Counted from the first letter of the stretch, positions 37,366 through 46,592 are shown. The stretch is 64,000 bases of DNA from Thiosocius sp963753845 (GCA_963753845.1 CAVWEI010000004.1:62001-126000); one strand, 5' to 3'. Made by a program: numbers and translations. Notes: generated by a model from the sequence alone, not told the origin.

Positions 37366-37621
37366 CCCGCATCCGTCACCAGCCGCACCCGGACCCAAAC
37401 GCAAGTGAATGAAATACTGGTTGAAATCACCAAGTACAGACGAACGCCAAAAATACAGTGTGTTTTCGGTCCGGGCGCTATCCCGGCCCTGGCTGGTCCA
37501 CGCGCGCCTGTGCTTGCGCTTCCTTCAACCCATAGCTACGGCTATGGCTTTCAGTCCAGCGCGGCGCCCAGCCACACCTGTCCTCAGCCAGCATCCGGGA
37601 TGCTGGTGACGGATGCGGGCT
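37364..37621. mobile_element. 258-bp MITE-like inverted-repeat element, copy 2, at the flhB stop
   Basis: The ends are the same 20-bp inverted repeats as copy 1 (37364-37383 and 37602-37621). Both outer borders read CTAG (37362-37365 and 37620-37623), which looks like a 4-bp target duplication. About six of 258 bases differ from copy 1 and there are no gaps. The insertion separates flhB from flhA, which are otherwise normally adjacent, without damaging either reading frame. Confidence 0.82.
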
Positions 37622-37695
37622 AGGCCGGTGTTGATCGAGACCATATGTGACGCGCAACAACGGCGAGTCGCCGCGGACTTTGGAGGGCAGGGCTG

Positions 37696-39792
37696 ATGGA
37701 ACAGGTTATGGGTGCGGTGCGGCAGTTCGGTGTGCGCGGCATGGGCGCACCGCTGGTGATATTGATGCTGCTGGCGATGATCGTGCTGCCCTTGCCGGCC
37801 TTTCTGCTCGATCTGTTCTTTACATTCAACATCGCGCTTTCGCTGGTGGTGCTGCTGGTGACCGTATACTCGCTGCGGCCGCTGGACTTCGCCATGTTCC
37901 CCTCGATGCTGTTGGTGGCCACCCTGTTGCGCCTGGCGCTGAACGTGGCCTCGACCCGGGTGGTCCTTCTGGAAGGTCACAATGGCGGCGACTCGGCCGG
38001 CAAGGTCATCGAGGCATTCGGCGAGTTCGTCATCGGTGGCAACTATGCGGTCGGCCTGGTGGTGTTTGCCATCCTGGTGATCATCAACTTCGTCGTCGTC
38101 ACCAAGGGCGCGGGGCGCGTGGCCGAGGTCTCGGCACGCTTCACCCTGGATGCCATGCCGGGCAAGCAGATGGCCATCGATGCGGATCTGAATTCGGGCC
38201 TTATCGACCAGAACGAGGCCCGTGCCCGGCGTGAGGAAGTGGGTCGCGAAGCCGACTTCTACGGCGCGATGGACGGTGCCTCCAAGTTCGTCCGCGGTGA
38301 TGCGATCGCCGGCATCCTGATCCTGGTCATCAACATCATCGGCGGACTGTCCATCGGCATGGGCCAGCATGGTCTGGATCTCGGCACGGCAATGCACAAC
38401 TATGCACTGCTGACCATCGGTGACGGCCTGGTGGCCCAGCTGCCGGCGCTGCTGTTGTCGACCTCGGCCGCGATCATCGTCACCCGGGTGTCCAAGTCCG
38501 AGGACCTCGGCAGCCAGGTAACGACCCAGTTGCTCGACAACCCGCGCGCCCTGGCCATCACGGCGGCAATCCTGCTGATGCTGGGAATCATTCCCGGTAT
38601 GCCACACCTGGTGTTCCTTCTGCTCGGTGCCGCGGTCGGTGGACTGGCCTACATGATCGTGAAGCGCAAGCAGGCGTCCGCCACCGAGCCCGAGACGGTG
38701 CAGCCGCTGGCCCGCGCGGATGAGGGCAGCGAGGTCCGGGAACTCACCTGGCAGGACGTGCAACCGGTGGATGTGATCGGGCTCGAGGTGGGCTATCGCC
38801 TGATCCCGCTGGTCGATCGCGAGCAGGGCGGGCAGCTGATGAACCGGATCAAGGGTGTGCGCAAGAAGCTGTCGCAGGAACTCGGCTTCCTGGTGCAGTC
38901 GGTGCATATCCGCGACAACCTGGACCTGGCCCCGAATGCGTACCGCATCACCTTGAACGGCGTACCGGTGGGCGAGTCCGAGGTCTATGTGGATCGCGAG
39001 ATGGCGATCAACCCGGGCAAGGTGTTCGGGGAACTCAGGGGTACGCCGACCACGGACCCGGCTTTCGGACTGGATGCGGTCTGGATCGATGCCGGGCAGC
39101 GCGACCAGGCCCAGACCATGGGTTACACGGTGGTGGATGCCAGCACGGTGGTGGCCACCCACCTCAGCGAACTCCTGCAGTCGCACGCACATGAACTGCT
39201 CGGCCACGACGAGGTCCAGCAGTTGCTGGACAACCTCGCGCAGGTGGCCCCCAAGCTGGTAGAGGACCTGGTACCCAAACTTTTGCCTCTGGCCGTGGTC
39301 TTGCGGGTCCTTCAGAACCTGCTTCAGGAAGGCGTACCCATCCGCGATATGCGCACGGTCGCCGAAACCCTGGCGGAGCAGGCGACCAAAAGTCAAGATG
39401 CCGGCACTTTGACAGCTTCTGTCAGGGTCGCCCTTTCACGGTCTATCGTTCAGCAAGTCATTGGTCCTATTGGAGAAATTCCCGTAATCGTCCTCGAGCC
39501 CGGGTTGGAACGACTCTTGCAGCAGTCTTTGGTGAACGCAGGAGAGGATGGTGCCGGTGTCGAGCCAGGAATGCTCGAACAGCTGCAGAACGCGATGCAG
39601 CAGACGGTCCGGCAGCAGGAGGTGAGCGGGCAGGACAGTGTCCTTCTGGTGGCAGCGGCGATTCGCCCCTGGATGGCCAAATTTACCCGCCACAGCGTGC
39701 CAGGTATGCGCGTCCTCTCCTACAACGAGATTCCGGACAACCGTCAGATCAAGGTGATCAGCACGATCGGCCGGAATCCGAATCAAGCCTAA
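37696..39792 (+). CDS. flhA: Flagellar export apparatus protein FlhA
   Basis: FlhA is the large export-gate protein with eight N-terminal helices and a cytoplasmic docking ring. Diagnostic segments are RPLDFAMFPSMLLVATLLRLALNVASTR, the FHIPEP-type loop (RFTLDAMPGKQMAIDADLNSG) and REEVGREADFYGAMDGASKFVRGDAIAG. The 698-aa length is normal. ATG 37696 follows GGAGGGCAGGGCTG. Confidence 0.97.
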   Translation: MEQVMGAVRQFGVRGMGAPLVILMLLAMIVLPLPAFLLDLFFTFNIALSLVVLLVTVYSLRPLDFAMFPSMLLVATLLRLALNVASTRVVLLEGHNGGDSAGKVIEAFGEFVIGGNYAVGLVVFAILVIINFVVVTKGAGRVAEVSARFTLDAMPGKQMAIDADLNSGLIDQNEARARREEVGREADFYGAMDGASKFVRGDAIAGILILVINIIGGLSIGMGQHGLDLGTAMHNYALLTIGDGLVAQLPALLLSTSAAIIVTRVSKSEDLGSQVTTQLLDNPRALAITAAILLMLGIIPGMPHLVFLLLGAAVGGLAYMIVKRKQASATEPETVQPLARADEGSEVRELTWQDVQPVDVIGLEVGYRLIPLVDREQGGQLMNRIKGVRKKLSQELGFLVQSVHIRDNLDLAPNAYRITLNGVPVGESEVYVDREMAINPGKVFGELRGTPTTDPAFGLDAVWIDAGQRDQAQTMGYTVVDASTVVATHLSELLQSHAHELLGHDEVQQLLDNLAQVAPKLVEDLVPKLLPLAVVLRVLQNLLQEGVPIRDMRTVAETLAEQATKSQDAGTLTASVRVALSRSIVQQVIGPIGEIPVIVLEPGLERLLQQSLVNAGEDGAGVEPGMLEQLQNAMQQTVRQQEVSGQDSVLLVAAAIRPWMAKFTRHSVPGMRVLSYNEIPDNRQIKVISTIGRNPNQA

Positions 39793-39834
39793 GGGCCGCA
39801 CGGCGGTCCCGGCAATGAACGAGGACCGCTGGGA

Positions 39835-41019
39835 ATGAAAATCAAGCGTTTTGTTGCGCAGGACATGCGCCAGGCTCTTCGCATGGTACGCGAGGCCCTG
39901 GGCGAGGATGCCGTAATCCTGTCGAACAAATCGGTCGACGGTGGCGTCGAACTCACTGCCGCCGTCGATCTGGTCGAGAACATATCGACCGATACGGTCG
40001 ACCAGCGGATCCCGAGTGACCGCCGCACGACGGCGCGCCCATCCAGACGGGCAGAAAGCGGCGCCGTTACCCCACATCAGGAAGACGCACTCGAGGACAT
40101 GCGCCGCGAGATGCACAACCTCAGGCGCTGGATGCAGGCCGAACTGAGCGGCCTGAGCTGGTACGACCTGGGGCAGCGCGCCCCCCATTCACAGGAACTG
40201 CTGCGGCGCCTGATGGCCCTGGGCCTGAGTGCGGAACTGGCGCGCAGCCTGTCCGAGCGGGTGCGCGACATCGAGGATATCGAGCAGGCCTGGCGCCAGG
40301 CCCTTTATGTCCTCGCCGGAGAACTGCGGATCTTCGAATCCGATCTGCTCGAACAGGGCGGGGTGGTTGCACTGGTCGGCCCGACCGGCGTCGGCAAGAC
40401 CACCACGATCGCCAAGATGGCGGCGCGTTTCGCACTGCGACACGGCCACCGCAGCGTGGCGCTGATCACCACCGACAGCTTTCGCATCGGCGCACGTGAC
40501 CAGCTGCAGACCTATGCGCGCATCCTCAACGTGCCGGTGCGTACCGCGACCAATCGCGAAGAGATGGATGACGCACTCAACATGCTGGGCGACCGCCGCC
40601 TGATCCTGGTCGACACGGCCGGGATGGCGGCGGCGCACGAGCGCGTAGCCGACCAGCGCGAGACCCTGGCGGCGGCGGGGCGCGGCCTCACGACCCTGCT
40701 GACCCTGTCGGCCACGACCGAGGCCACGGCGGTCCAGCGCGCGTTGCGCCTGTTCGCCGATTTTCGACCGGATGCCTGTGTACTCACCAAGACCGACGAA
40801 GCGGCCAGTCTCGGCAGCCTGCTGTCTGCACTGATCCATACCGGGCTTCCGACCGCCTTCGTCACCGACGGCCAGCGCGTGCCGGAAGACCTGCAACTGG
40901 CCAGTGCGCATCCGCTGGTGACGCGGGCAGCCGAGCTGCTGGAAGAAAACCCGATCGATCTCGATCCCGGGTACCTTGCCCTGGCCCTCGGTGGAGCGAA
41001 TGCACATGTTGACGCCTGA
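39835..41019 (+). CDS. flhF: Flagellar positioning GTPase FlhF
   Basis: This SRP-type GTPase marks the pole where a flagellum is built. It begins MKIKRFVAQDMRQALRMVRE, has a basic linker (about residues 60-85), and the NG domain contains G1 GPTGVGKTTTIAKMAARF, TTDSFRIGARDQL, and G3 VDTAGM. Its presence indicates polar flagellation. It overlaps flhG. Confidence 0.96.
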   Translation: MKIKRFVAQDMRQALRMVREALGEDAVILSNKSVDGGVELTAAVDLVENISTDTVDQRIPSDRRTTARPSRRAESGAVTPHQEDALEDMRREMHNLRRWMQAELSGLSWYDLGQRAPHSQELLRRLMALGLSAELARSLSERVRDIEDIEQAWRQALYVLAGELRIFESDLLEQGGVVALVGPTGVGKTTTIAKMAARFALRHGHRSVALITTDSFRIGARDQLQTYARILNVPVRTATNREEMDDALNMLGDRRLILVDTAGMAAAHERVADQRETLAAAGRGLTTLLTLSATTEATAVQRALRLFADFRPDACVLTKTDEAASLGSLLSALIHTGLPTAFVTDGQRVPEDLQLASAHPLVTRAAELLEENPIDLDPGYLALALGGANAHVDA

Positions 41020-41893
41020 ACCGCGGATCGATCAGGCCAGCGGTCTGCGCCAGATGGTCAACCCGCGCCCGGTTCGTGCGATCGCCGTGACGGGCGGCAA
41101 GGGCGGGGTCGGCAAGACCAATGTCTCGGTCAACCTGGGTGTGGCGGCGGCCGAGATGGGTCAGAAGGTCATGTTGCTCGACGCGGACCTCGGTCTGGCG
41201 AATATCGATGTGGTCCTCGGCCTGCACCCGCAATATGACCTGTCACACGTGATGCGCGGCGAGCGCTCGCTCGAGGAGGTCCTGATCGAGGGGCCGTCAG
41301 GGCTCAAGGTGGTCCCGGGTGCGTCGGGCCTGCAGGCCCTGGCGGAACTGAGCCCGGCCGAGCACACCGGGTTGATCCGGGCGTTCAGCGAACTCGCGGC
41401 AGACACCGAACTGCTGATCGTCGATACCGCCGCTGGCATATCAGACACCGTGCTCAGCTTTTCGCGCGCGGCACACGAGGTCGTGGTCGTTGTCTGCGAT
41501 GAGCCCGCATCGATTACCGATGCCTACGCGATCATCAAGCTGCTCAACCGCGACTATGGCCACCGGCGTTTCCGGGTTCTGGCGAACATGGTGCGCAGTG
41601 CCCAGGAGGGGCGCGAGCTCTACAACAAGATGTGTCGTGTGACCGATCGTTACCTCGATGTGACCCTCGGGTTCATGGGGGCGATTCCTTTTGACGAGAA
41701 CCTGCGCAAGGCGGTAAAGGCGCAACGACCCGTGGTGCAGGCGTTTCCGCGCAGCCGGGTCGCACAGGTGTTCCGCAGTCTGGCAAAAAAAATAGAAACC
41801 TGGCCTCAGCCAGAGGGTGCCAACGGACAGGTGCAGTTCTTCGTTGAACGCCTGATCAAGTATTCCAGTGACTATGGGGAGATGGTGCTGTGA
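41006..41893 (+). CDS. flhG: Flagellar number regulator FlhG (FleN), MinD-like ATPase
   Basis: This ParA/MinD-family ATPase limits flagellar number and antagonises FlhF and the master regulator. The deviant Walker A is VTGGKGGVGKTNVSVNLG, followed by DADLGLANIDVVLGL and IVDTAAGI. ATG 41006 has GGAG nine bases upstream; ATG 41000 is the alternative. It overlaps both flhF and fliA (stop TGA inside the GTG start region). Confidence 0.95.
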   Translation: MLTPEPRIDQASGLRQMVNPRPVRAIAVTGGKGGVGKTNVSVNLGVAAAEMGQKVMLLDADLGLANIDVVLGLHPQYDLSHVMRGERSLEEVLIEGPSGLKVVPGASGLQALAELSPAEHTGLIRAFSELAADTELLIVDTAAGISDTVLSFSRAAHEVVVVVCDEPASITDAYAIIKLLNRDYGHRRFRVLANMVRSAQEGRELYNKMCRVTDRYLDVTLGFMGAIPFDENLRKAVKAQRPVVQAFPRSRVAQVFRSLAKKIETWPQPEGANGQVQFFVERLIKYSSDYGEMVL

Positions 41894-42645
41894 GCAATCT
41901 TGCAACTTATGGTGCAGCAGAAAAGAAAAGTTTTGACGACATGGTGACGGGGCATGCGCCGCTGGTTAAGCGGATTGCGTATCATCTGATGAACCGGCTG
42001 CCGCCCTCGGTGCAGGTGGAGGATCTGATCCAGGCCGGCATGATCGGCCTGATCGAAGCCACCAGGAACTACGACCCGAGCCAGGGTGCTAGCTTCGAGA
42101 CCTATGCGGGCATCCGCATCCGCGGCGCCATGCTGGACGAGATCCGCAGGTCGGACTGGACGCCACGATCGGTGCATCGCAAGGCGCGCATGGTCGCCGA
42201 TGCAATGCGCGAAATCGAGAACGCGGAAGGGCGCGACGCACGTGACGTCGAGGTCGCCGAATCCCTGGGCATATCCATTGAGGACTACCACCAGGTGCTC
42301 AAGGATGCCTCCGGCGCACGGATCTTCAGCTACGAGGAACTGAGCGAGGTGGGAGAGGTCGTGCCCACTGAAGGCAGCCTGGCCAGGCCGCGCAACCTGC
42401 TTGAGGACGGGCCGTCGCGTGGTCTGGAAAAGAGTCATTTTCGTGAGGCCCTGGGTGATGCAATTGCGAGCCTGCCGGAACGGGAGCGCCTGGTCATAGC
42501 CTTGTACTACGACGAGGAACTCAATCTGCGCGAGATCGGGCAGGTGCTCGGTGTGAGTGAGTCGCGGGTCTGTCAGATTCATAGCCAGGCAGCCCTGCGC
42601 CTGCGTTCCCGGTTGTCCGAGTGGCTGTCCGAAGACGCGTTTTAA
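41890..42645 (+). CDS. fliA: Flagellar sigma factor FliA (sigma-28)
   Basis: This sigma factor serves late flagellar and chemotaxis genes. It shows region 2 (LIQAGMIGLIEATRNYDPSQGASFETYAGIRIRGAMLDEIR), region 3 and region 4 with the helix-turn-helix LREIGQVLGVSESRVCQIHSQA. GTG 41890 is the start and overlaps the flhG stop. The 251-aa length is typical. Confidence 0.96.
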   Translation: MSNLATYGAAEKKSFDDMVTGHAPLVKRIAYHLMNRLPPSVQVEDLIQAGMIGLIEATRNYDPSQGASFETYAGIRIRGAMLDEIRRSDWTPRSVHRKARMVADAMREIENAEGRDARDVEVAESLGISIEDYHQVLKDASGARIFSYEELSEVGEVVPTEGSLARPRNLLEDGPSRGLEKSHFREALGDAIASLPERERLVIALYYDEELNLREIGQVLGVSESRVCQIHSQAALRLRSRLSEWLSEDAF

Positions 42646-42795
42646 AAGGCGTATTGCGGCACCTATTACATCGCCGCGGAGGCTCAGGAAACACAAAGCA
42701 ACCCCTACGGTTTTGGAACGCATTGCCGATATCCCCGGTGAATCGCTTGAACCGGGCCTTACCTCAGGTCCCTCCCACAAAGTTCGGAGGTAGCT

Positions 42796-43182
42796 TTGGA
42801 CAAGAACATGAAGATCCTGGTCGTGGATGACTTCTCGACGATGCGCCGGATCATCAGAAATTTGCTGCGGGACCTTGGTTTCAACAATACGCAAGAGGCC
42901 GATGACGGTGTCACTGCGCTGCCGATGCTGCAGGCCGGTAGTTTCGATCTTCTGATCACCGACTGGAACATGCCCGGGATGCAGGGCATCGATCTGCTCA
43001 AGGCGGTGCGTTCCGACGACAAGCTCAGGGGGCTGCCAGTGCTGATGGTCACCGCGGAATCCAAGCGCGACCAGATCGTCGAGGCGGCGCAGGCAGGCGT
43101 CAACGGCTACGTGGTGAAGCCATTCACAGTCAGGACCCTCGAAGAAAAGATCAACAGGATCTTCGAGCGTGCGGCCGCGTGA
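42796..43182 (+). CDS. cheY: Chemotaxis response regulator CheY
   Basis: This single receiver domain of 128 aa, when phosphorylated, binds FliM. Acidic pocket VVDDFST (Asp12, Asp13), phospho-acceptor Asp in LITDWNMPGM (near 57), Thr in MVTAES and Lys in VVKPFT are all present. TTG 42796 is the start, with CGGAGG five bases before it. Directly downstream are motor genes, not cheZ and cheA as in Pseudomonas. Confidence 0.93.
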   Translation: MDKNMKILVVDDFSTMRRIIRNLLRDLGFNNTQEADDGVTALPMLQAGSFDLLITDWNMPGMQGIDLLKAVRSDDKLRGLPVLMVTAESKRDQIVEAAQAGVNGYVVKPFTVRTLEEKINRIFERAAA

Positions 43183-43238
43183 CCGGGTGATGCCGCCGGA
43201 CGAGATCGGCGCGGCCTTGTCGGGGCTTTGCTAGACGC

Positions 43239-43979
43239 ATGGATCTACTCAGTTTCATCGGTGTCGCCGTCGCATTTGCCGCCATTCTAGGCGGCAACTG
43301 GATGGAGGGCGGCCACCTCGAGACCCTGGCGAACGGGCCGGCTATGGTCATTGTGCTGGGAGGGAGCATTGGGGCAGTCCTGTTGCAGACACCGATGCAG
43401 GTCTTTCTGCGCGCCATGCGCATGCTGGGCATGGTCTTCTTGCCACCGAAACGTGCCCTGGAAGACACCATCGAGAAACTGGTCGATTGGAGCAAGGTGG
43501 CGCGCAAAGATGGCTTGCTGGGCCTGGAGGCGGTCGTGGGGAACGAAACCGATCCATTCGTTCGCAAGGGTATGCAGTTGCTGGTGGATGGCAACGAACC
43601 GGACGATATCCGACATACGCTGGAGGTCGAACTCGACAGTCGTGAGCGGTTCGACCTGCAGGCCGGCAAGGTGCTCGAGGCGATGGGCGGTTATTCACCC
43701 ACCATCGGGATCATAGGCGCGGTAATGGGCCTGATCCACGTGATGCAGAACCTGTCCGACCCATCCAGGCTTGGCAGTGGGATAGCGACGGCTTTCGTTG
43801 CGACCATCTACGGAGTGGGCCTGGCGAACCTGTTTCTGTTGCCGATGGCCAACAAACTCAAGGCCTATGTGATCCAGGAGAGCCACTACCGGGAACTGGT
43901 GATCGAGGGCCTGGTGGCCATCTCCGAAGGAGAGAACCCGCGCCAGATCGAGGTCCGACTGCAGGGCTTTCTGCGTTGA
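43239..43979 (+). CDS. motC: Flagellar stator protein MotC (MotA family)
   Basis: This four-helix proton- or sodium-driven stator subunit has N-terminal helix FIGVAVAFAAILGGNWMEGG, the cytoplasmic loop with Arg and Glu residues for FliG contact (residues 85-135), and the channel helices GGYSPTIGIIGAVMGLIHVM and GIATAFVATIYGVGLANLF. The position after fliA-cheY and before motD supports the MotC rather than the MotA name. Confidence 0.93.
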   Translation: MDLLSFIGVAVAFAAILGGNWMEGGHLETLANGPAMVIVLGGSIGAVLLQTPMQVFLRAMRMLGMVFLPPKRALEDTIEKLVDWSKVARKDGLLGLEAVVGNETDPFVRKGMQLLVDGNEPDDIRHTLEVELDSRERFDLQAGKVLEAMGGYSPTIGIIGAVMGLIHVMQNLSDPSRLGSGIATAFVATIYGVGLANLFLLPMANKLKAYVIQESHYRELVIEGLVAISEGENPRQIEVRLQGFLR

Positions 43980-43988
43980 GGTCGGCAC

Positions 43989-44876
43989 ATGGCTAGGCGA
44001 CATCGACAACACGAAGAACACGAGAACCTGGAACGCTGGCTGGTTTCCTACGCCGATTTCGTGACTCTGCTGTTTGCGTTCTTCGTCGTCATGTACGCGG
44101 TCTCTTCGGTGAACGAGGGCAAGTATCGTGTCCTATCCGAGACCCTCAATACGGTGTTTACCGTTGCCCCGCGAAGTGATGACCCGATCCAGGTGGGCGA
44201 GGTGCCGCGTGACGCGCTCGCGCTGCCTGACGGTCCGCTGGCACCCGAGCAACCGGATGTGGTGATCGGCAGCAAGGCCGGGGGTGAGGCGGAGGCCGCC
44301 AGTGCATCGGGGCAGGCCGAAAACGGCGATGGGGTTCAGAGTGACCGTTTCGGCGCGGACGGCGAGGCGACCCGGATTGCCGATGAACTCGCAATCTCGC
44401 TACACGACTATATCAAGAATGACCTGCTCAAAATCCACCGGGACGGTGACCGAATCGAGATCGAGATGAAGGAGCGGATGTTGTTCGAATCCGGCGCGGC
44501 GAGACTTTCATCCGCAGCCCTGCGTGCGCTCAGGGAGGTGGCCAAGACCCTGGCACGAATCCCGAGTCATCTGCAGATCGAAGGGCACACAGACAATGTG
44601 CCGATCGCCACCGCGGCCTTCCCATCCAACTGGGAACTGTCCGCGGCGCGTGCGGCGAGCGTGGTGCACTATCTCGCGCGCTCAGGCATCGAGCCCTGGC
44701 GCATGGCGGCCGTGGGTCTGGGTGAGCATCGTCCTCTCGCCGAGAATGCGGACGAGAAAGGCCGCGCAGCCAATCGCCGTGTCAATATCGTGGTCCTGAC
44801 CGGGCAGCGCGAGGTGGAACCGATGATCGATCACGAGGTGCCCTGGGCGGAGGGCCCGGCGCTGGAGATCCGGTGA
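43989..44876 (+). CDS. motD: Flagellar stator protein MotD (MotB/OmpA family)
   Basis: This peptidoglycan-anchoring stator subunit has one N-terminal helix with the ion-binding Asp in WLVSYADFVTLLFAFFVVMYAVSS (Asp24 region), a variable linker, and the C-terminal OmpA-like domain (IEGHTDNVPIATAAFPSNWELSAARA). At 295 aa it fits MotD. It forms a pair with motC, ten bases upstream. Confidence 0.95.
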   Translation: MARRHRQHEEHENLERWLVSYADFVTLLFAFFVVMYAVSSVNEGKYRVLSETLNTVFTVAPRSDDPIQVGEVPRDALALPDGPLAPEQPDVVIGSKAGGEAEAASASGQAENGDGVQSDRFGADGEATRIADELAISLHDYIKNDLLKIHRDGDRIEIEMKERMLFESGAARLSSAALRALREVAKTLARIPSHLQIEGHTDNVPIATAAFPSNWELSAARAASVVHYLARSGIEPWRMAAVGLGEHRPLAENADEKGRAANRRVNIVVLTGQREVEPMIDHEVPWAEGPALEIR

Positions 44877-45313
44877 AGCCCGGGGACGACGGCGACCGGA
44901 ACGGCGGGCGTCGGCAGGACCGCCACGCCGATCCACTCACAGGGAGAATTCGGCACGGATAGTGCAGTTACCATGTTCAGACGGGATTTGGAGACGATGT
45001 TTTGACGCGCTTCCGGGCGCCAAGACGGAGATTGGGCGATGGGTGATACAGTGCCGGAAAGCGCGGCCGTTGACATCGGGGTCGACCTCAACAGGCTGCC
45101 GACCAAGGAAGAATGGTCCGAGATAGCGACCTTCTGATGCATCGTGCATGAGTGACGAAATCAAACAACCGGGAAATATCACCAGGATCGCACCACCGAA
45201 TCCTGCCCGTGATACGAGGGCGCGCAAGAACCCGCGCCAGGTGCCGGAAAAAACGGCACCCGAAAAACACCGCCGGCCGCCGGCGGCCGATCAGTCGCAC
45301 CAGGTGGATGAGT
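44877..45313. other. 437-base region without a recognised gene, where cheW-type genes are expected
   Basis: In Pseudomonas the corresponding stretch holds a ParA-type gene and cheW homologues. Here no frame shows those domains. A 32-codon ORF (45039-45137) is the only plausible coding element. Several frames contain Arg-rich translations typical of non-coding GC-rich DNA. It may be the remnant of lost chemotaxis genes. Confidence 0.45.
45039..45137 (+). CDS. 32-aa ORF between motD and the DUF2802 gene
   Basis: The peptide begins MGDTVPESAAVDIGVDL and ends in RLPTKEEWSEIATF. It is acidic and soluble. No good ribosome-binding site is visible (GGGCG before the ATG). It could be the tail of a decayed gene or a microprotein; I do not recognise it. 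Confidence 0.2.
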   Translation: MGDTVPESAAVDIGVDLNRLPTKEEWSEIATF

Positions 45314-45718
45314 ATGCCTGAGCTGGACACTACACTGCTGCTCGCACTCCCGGCCTTGCTGCTTGCCCTGGTTGCCTGGTTCGGTGCTGCCGGACTGAAC
45401 CGGCGCCTGGGTGAAGAACGAGAACAGCTTGCCGGATTGCGCCGCGAACTGGAACTGGTGCGCCAGAGCATCACCGGGCTTACGGCGGGTGCCGTCGGGA
45501 TGGATCGCAGGATGCAGCGTCTCGAGACGCGGGAAAAAGTCCTGTCGGAGCGCCAGGAGACGTACGAGATCCAGCAGTCCGACGAGCAGCCTTATGGTCA
45601 TGCGATCCGCCTGGTCCAGCAGGGAGCTGGCGTTGGTCGACTGATCGATGAACTGGAACTCAGTGAAAGTGAGGCCGATCTCATCGTTCGGCTGCATGGC
45701 CAGCGTGAGTCTGCCTGA
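45314..45718 (+). CDS. DUF2802 family protein of flagellar/chemotaxis loci
   Basis: This 134-aa protein has an N-terminal membrane helix (residues about 6-25), a coiled-coil segment (EEREQLAGLRRELELVRQSI) and a C-terminal helical domain (YGHAIRLVQQGAGVGRLIDELELSESEADLIVRLHG) typical of DUF2802, which usually follows cheW in Pseudomonas-type clusters. Start ATG 45314 has AGGTGG six bases upstream; ATG 45308 is the alternative. The function is unknown. Confidence 0.75.
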   Translation: MPELDTTLLLALPALLLALVAWFGAAGLNRRLGEEREQLAGLRRELELVRQSITGLTAGAVGMDRRMQRLETREKVLSERQETYEIQQSDEQPYGHAIRLVQQGAGVGRLIDELELSESEADLIVRLHGQRESA

Positions 45719-45814
45719 TACCCTGTCGGGAAATTAATTCCCCGCCTGCGCTTGGTGTGGCGCCCGTAATCGTGTTACCAATGCCCCCGAATTATTTATG
45801 CGGGGTGTTTATCC

Positions 45815-46592
45815 ATGAAATTCAGACTCTCCACACGCGTGCTGCTGACCGCGCTTTCGCTATCGATCGGGGTGGCCTACGCGGGATTTGGCGACATGTT
45901 CAAGTCGGCCGGTGATCTCATCAAACAGGCACCAGGTGTCTCAGGCAGCGGCGCTGCCTCGTCGCTCAGCGACTCGCAGATCACTGCGGGCCTGAAAGAT
46001 GCATTGAGTGTGGGCGCGCGCCGGGCCGTTGAACTGCTGGGCAAACAGGGAGGCTTTCTGGACGATCCCAGCGTTCGCATCCCGTTGCCCGGCGTGCTCG
46101 GCAGCGCGGCCAAGGGGCTGCGTGCTGCCGGGCAGGGCGAATACGTCGATGCATTCGAGACGACGGTGAATCGCGCCGCAGAAGAGGCTGTTCCGCAGAC
46201 GCTGGACATCGTCGAGAATACGGTACGCAATATGTCGCTGGACGACGTCCGTGGCATTCTTGTCAGGGGGCGACGATGCGGCTACGCAATACCTGCGCAA
46301 GCATGCCGGTCCGCAACTGCGGGAGGCGATCCTGCCGATTGTCTCGCGTGCCACCGACAGTGCCGGTGCCACCTCGGCCTACAAGGCGCTCAAGACCGAG
46401 GCCGATGGCCTGCTCGGCGGTTTCGGCAGCCTGGGCGGGCTGGTCGACACGGGATCGCTGGACCTCGATAGGTACGTCACGGACGAGACCCTGGACGGGC
46501 TGTTTGTGAAGCTGGCTGCCGAGGAGAAAGCGATACGGGAGAATCCGGCGGCACGCACGACGGATATTTTGAAAACTGTTTTTGGCAGCTAA
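45815..46592 (+). CDS. DUF4197 secreted protein (frame broken once)
   Basis: A signal peptide (residues 1-23, ending VAYA) is followed by the DUF4197 domain, with SDSQITAGLKDALSVGARRAVELLG, IPLPGVLGSAAKGLRAAG and FETTVNRAAEEAVP. At about 46260 one extra T shifts the frame; the continuation SGGDDAATQYLRKHAG and the Tyr/Leu-rich C-terminus (LDLDRYVTDETLDGLFVKLAAEE) are in the neighbouring frame. The corrected length is about 258 aa. Function is unknown; members are predicted periplasmic. Confidence 0.8.

Noticed and set aside
37405..37623. 72-aa protein coded inside the 258-bp element
   Set aside because: The frame spans hairpins and terminal repeats, has no ribosome-binding site and no recognisable domain. 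Conservation between copies is explained by their recent common origin.
45152..45313. N-terminal extension of the DUF2802 protein
   Set aside because: The 54 upstream residues are strongly Arg-rich and unlike the family. The membrane helix begins right after ATG 45314.
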